A DNA stretch of 64,000 bases from Cyclobacteriaceae bacterium (GCA_028281285.1 JANQKF010000019.1:124001-188000), one strand, 5' to 3'. Shown: positions 51,109-60,905, counted from the stretch's first letter. Translations and numbers: made by a program. The notes: generated by a model not told the origin, from the letters alone.

Positions 51109-51866
51109 AAATCATTTCATACAACCTTAACGGTATAAGAGCCGCGATGAAAAAAGACCTTGTAGGATGGCTTAAAAAGGAATCTCCGGATGTCCTCTGT
51201 TTGCAAGAACTCAAGGCCTTACCAGAACAGTTTGATCATCAACCATTTACGGACCTGGGATACGAGCTGTTTTTTATGCCGGCTGAAAAAAAAGGATACA
51301 GTGGTGTAGCCATCTTCAGTAAAACACCACCCGAACATGTTGAATATGGTTGTGGAGAAGGCGTTTATGATAGTGAGGGTCGAGTAATAAGGGCTGATTT
51401 CGCTGATGTTTCAGTGATGAGCGTTTACATGCCATCAGGCACTTCGGGTGACATCCGGCAAGATTTCAAGTACGCTTGGCTCGATTTCTTCTTTGGCTAT
51501 GCTAATGAACTAAAAAAAGAGCGTCAAAACCTCATAATTTGCGGTGATTACAATATTGCTCATACTGAAATTGACATTCACAACCCGGTTTCAAATAAGA
51601 AATCATCAGGATTCCTTCCTGAAGAGCGGGCATGGTTGTCCAAGTTCATAGAATCGGGTTTCGTTGATACTTTCAGGCATTTCAATCAAGAACCACATAA
51701 CTATTCATGGTGGAGCTATCGTTTTAATTCCCGAGCTAAAAACCTCGGGTGGAGGATTGACTACAACATGACTACCATAAACATGATCGACAAACTTTCT
51801 AATGCGCGCATACTTGCAGACGCTATTCACTCCGATCACTGCCCGATTCTCCTAGAAATTGCCTGA
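51105..51866 (+). CDS. xth: Exodeoxyribonuclease III (AP endonuclease)
   Basis: This 253-aa protein has the full ExoIII/Xth layout. Key residues are Asn in SYNLNGIRAA, Glu in LQELKALP, Asp and Asn in CGDYNIAH, and Asp-His in SDHCPILLE. The family cleaves abasic sites and trims 3' ends in base-excision repair. It overlaps the preceding gene by 4 bp. Confidence 0.95.
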   Translation: MKIISYNLNGIRAAMKKDLVGWLKKESPDVLCLQELKALPEQFDHQPFTDLGYELFFMPAEKKGYSGVAIFSKTPPEHVEYGCGEGVYDSEGRVIRADFADVSVMSVYMPSGTSGDIRQDFKYAWLDFFFGYANELKKERQNLIICGDYNIAHTEIDIHNPVSNKKSSGFLPEERAWLSKFIESGFVDTFRHFNQEPHNYSWWSYRFNSRAKNLGWRIDYNMTTINMIDKLSNARILADAIHSDHCPILLEIA

Positions 51867-51953
51867 TTTTAGTAGTATATTTCTCCATTGGTCAATTGTT
51901 TTGCAATCATTACCAGCTTTCACTCGTAATAGTAAAGAGGCAAAAATGGAAAA

Positions 51954-54900
51954 ATGACATATCAGGAATCTAATCAGCGACTAAAGAGCCAACTTACGGG
52001 GTTCAAAAGGAAGTACTACAAGAATAAAATTCTTAAGGGCTCCATATTGTTCTTAGCGCTTCTTTTGGGTGGATTCCTTTTAGTAAATAGTTTGGAGTTT
52101 TCTGCCAGACTCGGTACCGCGGGAAGAACCGTGGTGTTTTTTAGCTTTCTGACACTTTCAATAATTGGCTTTCTTCATTTTATAGGAAGATATCTCTGGC
52201 TTCTTAAGAACAATAGCCAACAGATCTCAAATGAAGAAGCAGCTGTTGAAATCGGAAGATTCTTTCCCGAAGTATCGGATAAACTCTTGAATATTATTCA
52301 ACTAGAGAAACTCAGTAAGTCAGAGAATGAATTGCTGATAGCCGGGATAGCCCAGAAAAGCCGCGAAATACAGGACATACGATTTACACGTGCCATCGAT
52401 TATAGTAAAAACAGGAAGTTCCTGAAATATGCTATTGGACCAGGAGTAATAATTCTGTTATTGTTAATTCTATTGCCCCAATTCATCACTGAAAGCTCTA
52501 CACGAATTATAAAATACAACAAGGACTTTATCCCTCCCGCTCCATTCAAGTTTGAAATTGAAAACCAGATACTTCAGGGTTTTAAGGGTGAAAACTTCAC
52601 GATAGAAATACAAACCACAGGTCAATCGACCCCAGAGAGTCTCTATGTATGGTCTGGGAATAGGAAGCTTAAGGCGACAAAAACTGGAAATACATCCTTT
52701 GAATACACGTTCAACCGACTTCAAAATGATGTTCAATTTACTTTGGAAGCCGAAAACCTCACCTCTGGTGACTACACCATAAATGTAGTCGAACGACCCT
52801 CAATAGACGTGTTCAGCATCGATCTTAATTTTCCCCAATATCTGAAGAGAGAGAAAGAAAAATTACAAAACAGTGGCAATATGATTGTCCCGGAAGGGAC
52901 AAAAGTCGACTGGAGGTTTCAGACTAATGCTACCAATGAGCTTACCTTGAACTTCAAGGAAATGGGGAAAAGGGAGCAATTGAGATCTGATGATGATTTG
53001 TTCAGTTTTTCCCAGCCCTTCAGAAAATCTACTGCTTATAGCATTGAATTAGAGAATGAATTCAGCAAAAACAAAGACTCCCTGATTTTCAATATTGAGG
53101 TAGTCAAAGATCGATATCCTCAAATATTATTCGACCAGTATCAGGATACCGTTCTTTTCAAATCCATTGTTTTGGCAGGCAATATATCGGATGACCATGG
53201 CTTCTCACGCCTTGATTTCTATTATAGATACGATGAGAATGGGGAATTCGAGCGCTTACCAATAGAGTTCAGTCCATCTTTGACCAACCAAACTTACTAT
53301 AAGGTGTACAACCTCGATTCTGCCAAAATTGAAGCAGGTTCAGAAATCTCATATTACATGCAAGTTTCAGACAATGATGGCGTGAATGGCGCAAAGTCAA
53401 GCAAAACGGGCATCTATACCTTCAAAATTCCATCCAAGAAGGAAATAGAAGAGGAGATAGAGCAGACAGCTGAGCAAGTACAAGACAAGATTAACGAAAC
53501 CCTCAAAAAGGCAGAAGAGCTCAATGAAAAGATCAATGAAGCCGATGAACGTCTAAAAACAAAAAAGGAGCTGGACTGGCAGGATGAAAAATTGATGCAG
53601 GACATTCTGAAACAAAAGGAGGAAATTAGAAAGGAACTCGAAGAGCTGAACAAGGAAAATCAACTTAACAACATCAAACAAGAGCAGTTCAGTCCTCAGA
53701 ATGAGGAATTGAAGGATAAGGTAGATCAACTCCAGAAATTGATGAATGATATTCTCGATGATGAAACAAAAAAGTTATACGAGGAACTCAAGGAACTACT
53801 TGAAAATCAAGAAGATATAAATGAATTCCGTCAGACGATGGAAGAATTGAAAAAGCAAGAAGGTGATATTAAAGAGGAAATTGAAAGGGCACTAGAATTG
53901 TTTAAAAAGCTTCAGTTCGACCAAAAATTACAAGAACGCCTGGATGACCTTCAAGAAGAAATTGAAGATCAAGAGGATCTTTTGGAAAAAACAGATAGCC
54001 GAAAAAATGACACAGATAGCCTAAGCCAGCAACAAGGGGATGAGAAACTTGATATGCAGGAGCTCGAAAAAAAGATGGATGAGCTTAATGAATTGAATCA
54101 AGACAGGGAAAACCCAGATCCTCTTCCTGAAAACATGGAAGAGATGTTCAATGAAATTCAAAAACAACAACAAAACTCCCAAGAACAGCTACAAAACAAC
54201 AAAAGAAAGCAGTCTCAAAAGTCGCAGCAACAGGCCCTTGAGCAAATGAAGAAAATGCAAAAAAGCCTGCAATCCATGCAAAGCAGTATGCAAATGGCAC
54301 AAATGCAGGAAAACCTGGAAAACCTGCGTGATCTGGTCGATAATCTAGTAACACTTTCATTTGATCAAGAAGACCTGATGAACGAATTCCGGCAAATTCG
54401 CCAAAGTGATCCAAGGTTTAATGAGTTGTCACAACAACAACTTAAGCTAAAAGACGATTCTCAGATTATCCAAGATAGCCTCGTGTCTTTGAGCAAAAGA
54501 GTGTTTCAAATCTCTTCTTTTGTGATGAGAGAATTAAGTGAAATGAATCGACAAATGGACGGCAGTCTGGATGCGCTGAAAGAAAGAAGGATTTCAGAAG
54601 CTACTGGTAAGCAGCAATTTACAATGACGTCAATTAATAATTTAGCCCTTCTGCTTGATGATGTTCTTCAACAAATGCAGCAGCAAATGGCGCAAATGAT
54701 GGGGCAGGGAAAGGGAGATGGCAAAAATCAGCCGCAAATGGGTAATCTCAGTCAACTCCAGGAACAACTCAGCAATCAAATACAAGAATTGAAGCGAAGT
54801 GGTAAGTCAGGTCGTCAGTTATCCGAGGAATTGGCAAAGCTTGCTGCCCAACAGGAACGCTTAAGAAACGCGTTGGAAAATTTTGAAACCGGTACAGACG

Positions 54901-55247
54901 GAGATAAATTAGGCGAGAAAATACAGAAGTTGGCCGAGCAAATGGAGAAGAATGAGGTGGATTTGATTAACAAGAATATCACCGATGAAACAATAGATCG
55001 CCAACAAGAAATTCTGACACGGCTGCTGGACGCAGAGAATTCAATGAAGGAGCGGGGTGAAGAAGAAAGAAGAAAGGCTGAAACGGCTTTTGACTATGAA
55101 CTATCTGTGCCTCAGTCACTTAACGAGTATTTAAAGGCCAAAGAAAAAGAGATTGAGTTGTTGAGAACTATACCGGCAAAACTCAATCCGTATTACAAAA
55201 AAGAGACCAACAAGTACTTCAAAAAAATAAAACAACAGAACAACTGA
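51954..55247 (+). CDS. Large DUF4175-family membrane protein
   Basis: This is a 1097-aa protein. Membrane segments are at about 28-46, 60-79 and 155-175, with the typical region AAVEIGRFFPEVSDKLLNII between. Residues about 190-500 form an extracytoplasmic strand-rich region with DYTINVVERPSIDVF and a final YYMQVSDNDGVNGAK block. Residues about 505-1090 are a very long coiled coil rich in Glu, Lys, Gln and Asn, including Gln-rich segments. The family is common in Bacteroidetes and of unknown function. An ATPase-like protein follows 7 bp downstream. Its charged coiled coil suggests a scaffold or load-bearing role. Confidence 0.85.
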   Translation: MTYQESNQRLKSQLTGFKRKYYKNKILKGSILFLALLLGGFLLVNSLEFSARLGTAGRTVVFFSFLTLSIIGFLHFIGRYLWLLKNNSQQISNEEAAVEIGRFFPEVSDKLLNIIQLEKLSKSENELLIAGIAQKSREIQDIRFTRAIDYSKNRKFLKYAIGPGVIILLLLILLPQFITESSTRIIKYNKDFIPPAPFKFEIENQILQGFKGENFTIEIQTTGQSTPESLYVWSGNRKLKATKTGNTSFEYTFNRLQNDVQFTLEAENLTSGDYTINVVERPSIDVFSIDLNFPQYLKREKEKLQNSGNMIVPEGTKVDWRFQTNATNELTLNFKEMGKREQLRSDDDLFSFSQPFRKSTAYSIELENEFSKNKDSLIFNIEVVKDRYPQILFDQYQDTVLFKSIVLAGNISDDHGFSRLDFYYRYDENGEFERLPIEFSPSLTNQTYYKVYNLDSAKIEAGSEISYYMQVSDNDGVNGAKSSKTGIYTFKIPSKKEIEEEIEQTAEQVQDKINETLKKAEELNEKINEADERLKTKKELDWQDEKLMQDILKQKEEIRKELEELNKENQLNNIKQEQFSPQNEELKDKVDQLQKLMNDILDDETKKLYEELKELLENQEDINEFRQTMEELKKQEGDIKEEIERALELFKKLQFDQKLQERLDDLQEEIEDQEDLLEKTDSRKNDTDSLSQQQGDEKLDMQELEKKMDELNELNQDRENPDPLPENMEEMFNEIQKQQQNSQEQLQNNKRKQSQKSQQQALEQMKKMQKSLQSMQSSMQMAQMQENLENLRDLVDNLVTLSFDQEDLMNEFRQIRQSDPRFNELSQQQLKLKDDSQIIQDSLVSLSKRVFQISSFVMRELSEMNRQMDGSLDALKERRISEATGKQQFTMTSINNLALLLDDVLQQMQQQMAQMMGQGKGDGKNQPQMGNLSQLQEQLSNQIQELKRSGKSGRQLSEELAKLAAQQERLRNALENFETGTDGDKLGEKIQKLAEQMEKNEVDLINKNITDETIDRQQEILTRLLDAENSMKERGEEERRKAETAFDYELSVPQSLNEYLKAKEKEIELLRTIPAKLNPYYKKETNKYFKKIKQQNN

Positions 55248-55254
55248 TAGCTGA

Positions 55255-55656
55255 ATGAATAGCATTAGTATCGAAATACCCTCACTTCTGGATAACATTC
55301 GTATTGTTGAGAGCTTTGTAGACAACACCAAAGAAAAATACGAATTGACCGATGATGTCTATGGCAATATCATGATAGCCGTTGTGGAATCGGTCAACAA
55401 TGCCATCGTTCATGGAAACCAATCTGACAAGAACAAAAACGTTCATCTATCAGCAAAATTCAATGATTCCTCCATTGCCTTTACAATTTCAGATGAAGGC
55501 CCTGGTTTTGACTTTCATAACCTACCAGACCCAACCGCTCCGGAAAACTTAGAAAAAGCTGGAGGTAGGGGAATTTTTCTTATGAAACATCTTTCAGACG
55601 AAGTCAGTTTTAACCAGGACGGCCGCCAAGTGGTACTCACATTTTACCTGGGTTAA
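55255..55656 (+). CDS. RsbW-like ATP-binding (HATPase) protein
   Basis: This 133-aa single-domain protein shows the GHKL ATPase fold. The N-box is VVESVNNAIVHGNQSDKN, the G1 box is ISDEGPGFDF, and the G2 region is GGRGIFLMKHLSDEV. It matches anti-sigma factor kinases (RsbW/SpoIIAB type) in size, but no anti-anti-sigma partner is adjacent. It directly precedes ybeY and mnmG, a common Bacteroidetes arrangement. The target is unknown. Confidence 0.88.
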   Translation: MNSISIEIPSLLDNIRIVESFVDNTKEKYELTDDVYGNIMIAVVESVNNAIVHGNQSDKNKNVHLSAKFNDSSIAFTISDEGPGFDFHNLPDPTAPENLEKAGGRGIFLMKHLSDEVSFNQDGRQVVLTFYLG

Positions 55657-56082
55657 ATGTCCTCTCTAAATTTTTTCTACGAAGATGTGGATTCAGACGT
55701 CCCCATTGCCGATAGCATTAAGGCATGGATCAAAGACATCATTACAAGTCACAATTTCAAGCTTGTTGTTTTAAACTACATTATTTGTTCAGACAACTAT
55801 TTATTAAACATCAACCAAACCTACCTCTCTCACGATTACCTTACAGACATAATCACATTCGATAACAGTGACAATTCACACGATATTGAAGCTGACATCT
55901 TCATTTCAATTGAGAGGGTTATGGATAATGCCCAACAATTGGAAATTCACTGGGAGAAAGAGTTTCAACGAGTGCTTGCTCATGGGCTTCTGCATTTAAT
56001 GGGCTGGAATGATAAGACCAATGAAGAGAAAAGACTTATGAGAGAAAAAGAAGAAGCCTGCTTATCTTTGCTCGAAATTTAA
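55657..56082 (+). CDS. ybeY: Endoribonuclease YbeY (rRNA maturation factor)
   Basis: This 141-aa protein has the family's zinc site HGLLHLMGW near residues 110-118. As is usual in Bacteroidetes, the third ligand position departs from the HGxLHLxGYDH pattern. The DYLTDIITF block (near 65-73) is present. YbeY processes the 3' end of 16S rRNA and takes part in ribosome quality control. It is immediately followed by the parS pair and mnmG. Confidence 0.93.
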   Translation: MSSLNFFYEDVDSDVPIADSIKAWIKDIITSHNFKLVVLNYIICSDNYLLNINQTYLSHDYLTDIITFDNSDNSHDIEADIFISIERVMDNAQQLEIHWEKEFQRVLAHGLLHLMGWNDKTNEEKRLMREKEEACLSLLEI

Positions 56083-56090
56083 TTCATTAA

Positions 56091-56110
56091 GGTGTTTCAC
56101 GTGAAACACC
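56091..56110. promoter_or_regulatory. parS-like ParB-binding site 1
   Basis: TGTTTCACGTGAAACA at 56093-56108 is an exact copy of the consensus parS core of B. subtilis type. It extends to a perfect 20-bp palindrome (GGTG...CACC). It lies in the ybeY-mnmG gap. ParB (Spo0J) binds such sites near the replication origin to drive chromosome segregation. Confidence 0.85.
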
Positions 56111-56130
56111 TTCTTATTTACAATAGAAAC

Positions 56131-56144
56131 GTTCCACGTGGAAC
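56131..56144. promoter_or_regulatory. parS-like ParB-binding site 2
   Basis: GTTCCACGTGGAAC is a perfect 14-bp palindrome with the CACGTG centre of parS. As CGTTCCACGTGGAACA it differs from the TGTTCCACGTGGAACA variant at one end base. It lies 20 bp to the right of site 1 and just before the mnmG start. Confidence 0.75.
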
Positions 56145-56156
56145 ATTCCGAGAATT

Positions 56157-58022
56157 ATGTTTTCAAAGTATGACGTCATAGTAGTAGGTGCCGGACATGC
56201 CGGTTGTGAAGCCGCACACGCAGCAGCCACCATGGGTTCAAAAGTCTTATTGATCACTATGAATATGAATACCATCGCTCAGATGTCATGCAATCCGGCC
56301 ATGGGCGGTGTCGCCAAAGGTCAAATTGTGAGAGAAATTGATGCGCTCGGAGGAATGTCAGGTATTATCTCCGACAAATCCATGATCCAATTTCGCATGC
56401 TCAACAAATCCAAAGGTCCGGCTATGTGGAGTCCACGAACTCAAAACGACCGAATGCGGTTTGCCGAAGAGTGGAGGTTAGCGTTGGAATCAAACCCAAA
56501 CATTGACTTTTGGCAGGAAATGGTCACCGGTATAATTGTAGAAGACCATTCAGTGAAAGGTGTAACTACCGGAATGGGTATGGAATTCTACGCTCATAGT
56601 GTAATCCTAACCAACGGCACCTTTTTAAACGGGATCATTCATATCGGTGAAAAACAGTTTGGTGGAGGACGTACAGGAGAACGAGCTGCAAAAGGTATCA
56701 CCGAACAACTCGTTCAGTTGGGGTTTGAATCAGGTAGAATGAAAACCGGTACACCGCCAAGAGTGGACGGTCGCTCTCTTGATTACTCCAAGATGGAGGA
56801 ACAACCAGGGGATGACTTACCGGGTAAATTCTCCTTTTCCGATAATACATCCACTCTCACCAACCAAAGAAGCTGTTTCATCACTTATACCAATCCGGAA
56901 GTTCATTCCATCCTGGAAACGGGCTTTGACAAATCCCCAATGTTCAATGGGCGAATTCAAGGATTAGGTCCGCGCTACTGTCCATCAATTGAAGACAAAA
57001 TCAATCGATTTGCAGAAAGGTCACGTCATCAAATATTCGTGGAGCCCGAAGGTTGGGACACCGTTGAGATCTATGTCAACGGATTTTCTACCTCTTTACC
57101 TGAAGGAGTTCAAATGGAAGCTATGCGAAAAATTCCAGGATTCGAAAATGCCAAAATGTTCCGCCCAGGGTACGCTATTGAATATGACTACTTTCCACCA
57201 ACGCAACTCAATCTGACCCTGGAAACCAAACTCATTGAAAACCTCTTTCTCGCAGGACAAATTAATGGCACGACAGGATACGAAGAGGCTGGTTCTCAAG
57301 GACTTATAGCAGGAATCAATGCTCATCTTAAGATAAACAAGCAGGACCCGTTCGTACTGAGCCGTTCAGAGGCATATATAGGTGTACTTATCGATGACCT
57401 CATTAACAAAGGCACGGATGAACCATACCGAATGTTTACATCACGTGCCGAATACAGAATTCTACTTCGTCAAGATAATGCAGATGTTCGGCTTACAGAA
57501 AAAGGCTTTGATTTAGGCTTAGCTTCAATCGAGCGTCTCAAGAAAACCCAGGAGAAAATAAACGACACCAATCGTTTGATCAACGATCTGAAACAAAAAA
57601 AGGTTAAACCACAAGAAGCCAACACAGTCCTTGGCGAATTAAACACAGCAACCATAAAAGAGACTACTTCACTCGCCCGCCTTATCAAAAGGCCTCAGAT
57701 CAACATTCTTGACTTACCAGCAATTAATGAGGATCTATCCGACTATATCAGCAAATATCATCCAGATATACTTCAGCAAGCCGATATTCTTCTTAAATAC
57801 GAAGATTACATCTCGAAAGAACAAAAACTGGCCGATAAGATAAAAGGGCTCGAGAACTTTCAAATCATTGATGAATTTGACTTTGACTCGATCCCAGCTC
57901 TCTCTGCCGAAGCCAAAGAAAAATTCAAAAAGATAAAACCCAAAACCATCGGACAAGCCTCAAGAATAAGTGGAGTTTCACCGGCAGACATTTCTGTACT
58001 TATGGTTTATATTGGCAGATAA
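56157..58022 (+). CDS. mnmG: tRNA uridine 5-carboxymethylaminomethyl modification enzyme MnmG (GidA)
   Basis: This 621-aa protein has the standard length. The FAD-binding motif is VVGAGHAGCEAAHAA at 10-24. The family signatures CNPAMGGVAKGQIVREID and GRTGERAAKGI are present, with RPGYAIEYDY and NGTTGYEEAGSQGLIAGIN further on. The C-terminal domain (about 480-621) includes the tRNA-binding helices. With MnmE it modifies the wobble uridine of several tRNAs. It often lies next to replication origins, as it does in E. coli. It shares one base with the methyltransferase gene. Confidence 0.97.
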   Translation: MFSKYDVIVVGAGHAGCEAAHAAATMGSKVLLITMNMNTIAQMSCNPAMGGVAKGQIVREIDALGGMSGIISDKSMIQFRMLNKSKGPAMWSPRTQNDRMRFAEEWRLALESNPNIDFWQEMVTGIIVEDHSVKGVTTGMGMEFYAHSVILTNGTFLNGIIHIGEKQFGGGRTGERAAKGITEQLVQLGFESGRMKTGTPPRVDGRSLDYSKMEEQPGDDLPGKFSFSDNTSTLTNQRSCFITYTNPEVHSILETGFDKSPMFNGRIQGLGPRYCPSIEDKINRFAERSRHQIFVEPEGWDTVEIYVNGFSTSLPEGVQMEAMRKIPGFENAKMFRPGYAIEYDYFPPTQLNLTLETKLIENLFLAGQINGTTGYEEAGSQGLIAGINAHLKINKQDPFVLSRSEAYIGVLIDDLINKGTDEPYRMFTSRAEYRILLRQDNADVRLTEKGFDLGLASIERLKKTQEKINDTNRLINDLKQKKVKPQEANTVLGELNTATIKETTSLARLIKRPQINILDLPAINEDLSDYISKYHPDILQQADILLKYEDYISKEQKLADKIKGLENFQIIDEFDFDSIPALSAEAKEKFKKIKPKTIGQASRISGVSPADISVLMVYIGR

Positions 58023-58906
58023 TGTTAGAGACACTTAAAACATGTCCTTCATGTGGTAGTGATAAATACGAATTGATTCGTGCTACACCTGACCATTTCT
58101 TAACCAAAAATACATTCAATATCGTCAAGTGCTCTAACTGTGGACTGGCTTTTACCAACCCACGACCAGATGCAAAATCAATCATAAAATACTATAAATC
58201 AGATAATTACATTAGTCATAGTAATCGCAAGAGGTCTCCGATTGACATCGTTTACCATGCAGTACGCAACTACACTCTTCGACAAAAATTGCACCTTATC
58301 AACCGTTTCGTGGCAAAACCTGATAAACTCCTCGATTATGGCTGCGGTACCGGCCATTTCCTGGCCCTTGCCAGGAAACAAGGTTGGAAAACGATAGGAC
58401 TGGAACCCGATTACGAAGCTAGAATCATTGCCCAAGAGAAGCTCGGGGATGACAGTATAGTTGAATCATTAAGCTCAATTTCAAATGAACAATTCAAAAT
58501 CATAACACTTTTTCATGTCCTGGAACATGTACATGACCTTGTACAGACCTTTACCTCTTTACACAAAATGTTATTACCCAATGGTACCATGATCGTGGCT
58601 CTACCAAATCATCTATCGTGGGACGCAGAAAAATACTCAACTTATTGGGCAGGTTATGATGTACCTCGTCATCTATATCATTTTCACCCTGAAACGTTCA
58701 TTGCTTTCGCAAAAAACTTTGGACTGAAAATTGTTGCTCAGTTACCGATGAAATTTGACAGCTATTATGTAAGTCTACTGTCGGAAAAGTACAAGGGCAA
58801 TCCTCTATACCCACTAACTGGCTTTTTATCCGGATTTATTTCGAACTTTAAAGCCCGTAAGTCAAAGCAATACTCAAGTCTTATTTACGTCCTTCAAAAA
58901 AAATGA
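58022..58906 (+). CDS. Zinc-ribbon class I SAM-dependent methyltransferase
   Basis: This 294-aa protein has an N-terminal zinc ribbon (CPSC at 8-11, CSNC near 40) followed by a class I methyltransferase domain. The SAM-binding motif is LDYGCGTGHFL (about 100-110), and GLEPDYEARIIAQE holds the acidic residue that binds the ribose. A typical LFHVLEHVHDL block also follows. The acceptor is not predictable; such zinc-ribbon methyltransferases act on tRNA or small molecules. It shares one base with mnmG and overlaps the next gene by 4 bp. Confidence 0.85.
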   Translation: MLETLKTCPSCGSDKYELIRATPDHFLTKNTFNIVKCSNCGLAFTNPRPDAKSIIKYYKSDNYISHSNRKRSPIDIVYHAVRNYTLRQKLHLINRFVAKPDKLLDYGCGTGHFLALARKQGWKTIGLEPDYEARIIAQEKLGDDSIVESLSSISNEQFKIITLFHVLEHVHDLVQTFTSLHKMLLPNGTMIVALPNHLSWDAEKYSTYWAGYDVPRHLYHFHPETFIAFAKNFGLKIVAQLPMKFDSYYVSLLSEKYKGNPLYPLTGFLSGFISNFKARKSKQYSSLIYVLQKK

Positions 58907-60534
58907 AGAAGTACTGGTTGATTCTTTTTGCCCTATTGATATTTATCTCGTGCGCCCGCATTTCTTCACCTACCGGTGGACCTATAGATGAAACACCCCC
59001 TCTCCTAATTCGCACCGTTCCTGACAGTGCACAAATCAATTATTCAGGAAATACAATTTTATTGGAATTTGATGAATGGGTTAAAACCAATAACATCGAA
59101 AATAATCTCATTATCACTCCAAAAATTGATGGAACTTACAAAGCAAGAGCCAATAAAACCTCAGTTCTTTTAACTTTCGACAGGCCATTCGCTGATTCTA
59201 CAACATATACGTTCAACTTTGGAAATACGATCCAAGATATTACGAATAGCAATGCCCCCCTTGGCCTTAAACTCAGTTTTTCGACAGGTCCTTATATTGA
59301 TTCTCTTGAAGTTTCCGGTAATATTCTCGATCTATATACACAAGAACCCAAGGAGAATACACTTGTATCACTTTATGCACTAAATGACACGCTAGACATA
59401 CTCACCGGACAAGCGTCTTATTTCACAAGAACTGATACATCGGGTAACTACAAATTCACCAATCTACCATCTAATGATTATTTAGTTTATGCAGCAATAG
59501 ATAAAAACAATAATCTAAAAGCCGAATCGGAAGATGAGGCCTATGGTTTTTATACAGATACAATTCGACTAACTCAGAATATTTCAGATATAAACTTCAC
59601 TACACAACGGTTAAATACCAGGCCCCTTAGACTAACCTCATCTCGTCCCTATGGTAAATACTTTGACCTTACATTCTCCAAACCCATCACTGAATTCAGT
59701 ATAGAAAGTTCTGACAGCCTATTTTATATCCAAAAAGAACCAAATCTTCTCAGGTTCTTCAATCATAATCAAGCCTATGGAGATTCTTCAATACTCTATG
59801 TAACATCTCGTGACTCAATCAATAATATTCTCCAAGACACAATCACTTATTATTTCATTGATTCAAAGATCAAGGCTGATCCTTTTAACCTCCAGATTAC
59901 ACCTCGAGAAAATACTATCACTTCCGAATCACCTCTTAAATTCAACTTCTCTAAACCCATCAAGACGATTGACTTGGATAGCATCTTGATTCAGGTTGAT
60001 TCCACAACCTACACTATCACTTCCGACACGCTCCTATTTTGGAATGAAAACAAAACCCAACTCACCTGGCCCATCAAACTTGAAAACTATATTCAAACTG
60101 ATCAATCTCTTACTCTAAACGTTAGGAGAGGTTCATTTATCTCAGCAGAATCAGATACAAACGATGTTCTTACCAAACGTATCACAGCGGCTTCCCTGCA
60201 AGACACTGGTCTTATTAGTGGTGTCGTATCCACTAATGCGGAGCACTACATTATTCAACTTCTCAATCCAAACGATCTATCAGTAATTCAAGAAATTCGA
60301 GACACACCATCTTACACCTTTTCCTACCTAGACGCAGGATCATACCTCGTTCGATTTATAGAGGACATTAATGGAAACGGTTCGTGGGACACCGGCAACA
60401 TACTCACTAAAACTCCACCCGAACCTATCAAATATTACTATGATACATTCAATCGTACCAAAACAATAAAAATCAAAAAGAACTGGGAACTTTCAGATAT
60501 CAATATAACCTACACCGTTGATCACAACGATTAA
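58903..60534 (+). CDS. Ig-like domain lipoprotein (SbsA/Big_5 type)
   Basis: This is a 543-aa protein with a lipoprotein signal peptide, cysteine in LIFISCARI (Cys17). The N-terminal domain fits SbsA Ig-like domains (GGPIDETPPLLIRTVPDSAQ, then ILLEFDEWV, LTFDRPFADSTTYTFNFGN). A second, CNA-B-like domain follows (ILDLYTQEPKENTLVSLYAL ... TDTSGNYKFTNLPSNDYLVYA). Further strand-rich regions and a C-terminal block with GSYLVRFIEDINGNGSWDTG follow. It is exposed at the outer membrane or periplasm. The plus strand here is strongly C-rich, as expected for the left side of the adjacent oriC. Confidence 0.88.
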   Translation: MKKYWLILFALLIFISCARISSPTGGPIDETPPLLIRTVPDSAQINYSGNTILLEFDEWVKTNNIENNLIITPKIDGTYKARANKTSVLLTFDRPFADSTTYTFNFGNTIQDITNSNAPLGLKLSFSTGPYIDSLEVSGNILDLYTQEPKENTLVSLYALNDTLDILTGQASYFTRTDTSGNYKFTNLPSNDYLVYAAIDKNNNLKAESEDEAYGFYTDTIRLTQNISDINFTTQRLNTRPLRLTSSRPYGKYFDLTFSKPITEFSIESSDSLFYIQKEPNLLRFFNHNQAYGDSSILYVTSRDSINNILQDTITYYFIDSKIKADPFNLQITPRENTITSESPLKFNFSKPIKTIDLDSILIQVDSTTYTITSDTLLFWNENKTQLTWPIKLENYIQTDQSLTLNVRRGSFISAESDTNDVLTKRITAASLQDTGLISGVVSTNAEHYIIQLLNPNDLSVIQEIRDTPSYTFSYLDAGSYLVRFIEDINGNGSWDTGNILTKTPPEPIKYYYDTFNRTKTIKIKKNWELSDINITYTVDHND

Positions 60535-60905
60535 ATGTTCATAACTCTGTTATTTTCACGTTCGTTTTCCCCACAAATAAACACCATTCCTTACACCCGA
60601 AACCACTTATGTAATTATCTATCCATATTCCCCAATTCATCCAAACATAATCCACGCAAATACAGTAAACATATATTATCCACAAAAAAGACGGATTACT
60701 AATATTTTAAATTAACTATCTGTAAATCAGTATTTTATAAGTGAATAAAATGTGGATAAATACAAAAAGTGTAGACAAATCATGAACAGTTCATACACCA
60801 AATTGTGAATTAGAAGTTATACACATATCCACATTACTAATAGATAATAATTAAAATTAATATTTAATTACATTTAGTAATAAGCGTGTTAATAATGTTG
60901 ATAAG
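60535..60905. other. Probable chromosomal replication origin (oriC)
   Basis: This gene-free 371-bp stretch has two perfect DnaA boxes: TTATCCACA at 60676-60684 (plus) and its complement at 60751-60759 (minus). Two near-perfect boxes are TTATACACA at 60817-60825 and ATATCCACA at 60825-60833 (both plus). Weaker matches are at 60567-60575, 60648-60656 and 60770-60778. The boxes are followed by a nearly pure A/T segment (60834-60895), the expected unwinding element. In sampled lines the plus strand is C-rich to the left and G-rich to the right. No dnaA gene is in the window. parS-like sites lie 4.5 kb to the left. Confidence 0.85.
60834..60895. other. AT-rich unwinding-type segment of oriC
   Basis: This stretch of about 60 bp is almost entirely A/T (for example TAATAATTAAAATTAATATT) and directly follows the cluster of four DnaA boxes. 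Position and composition match a DNA unwinding element. No protein frame is supported. Confidence 0.65.

Noticed and set aside
60535-60905. Possible ncRNA or small gene in the intergenic gap
   Set aside because: No frame of useful length or conserved hairpin is visible; DnaA boxes and an AT-rich segment explain the region.
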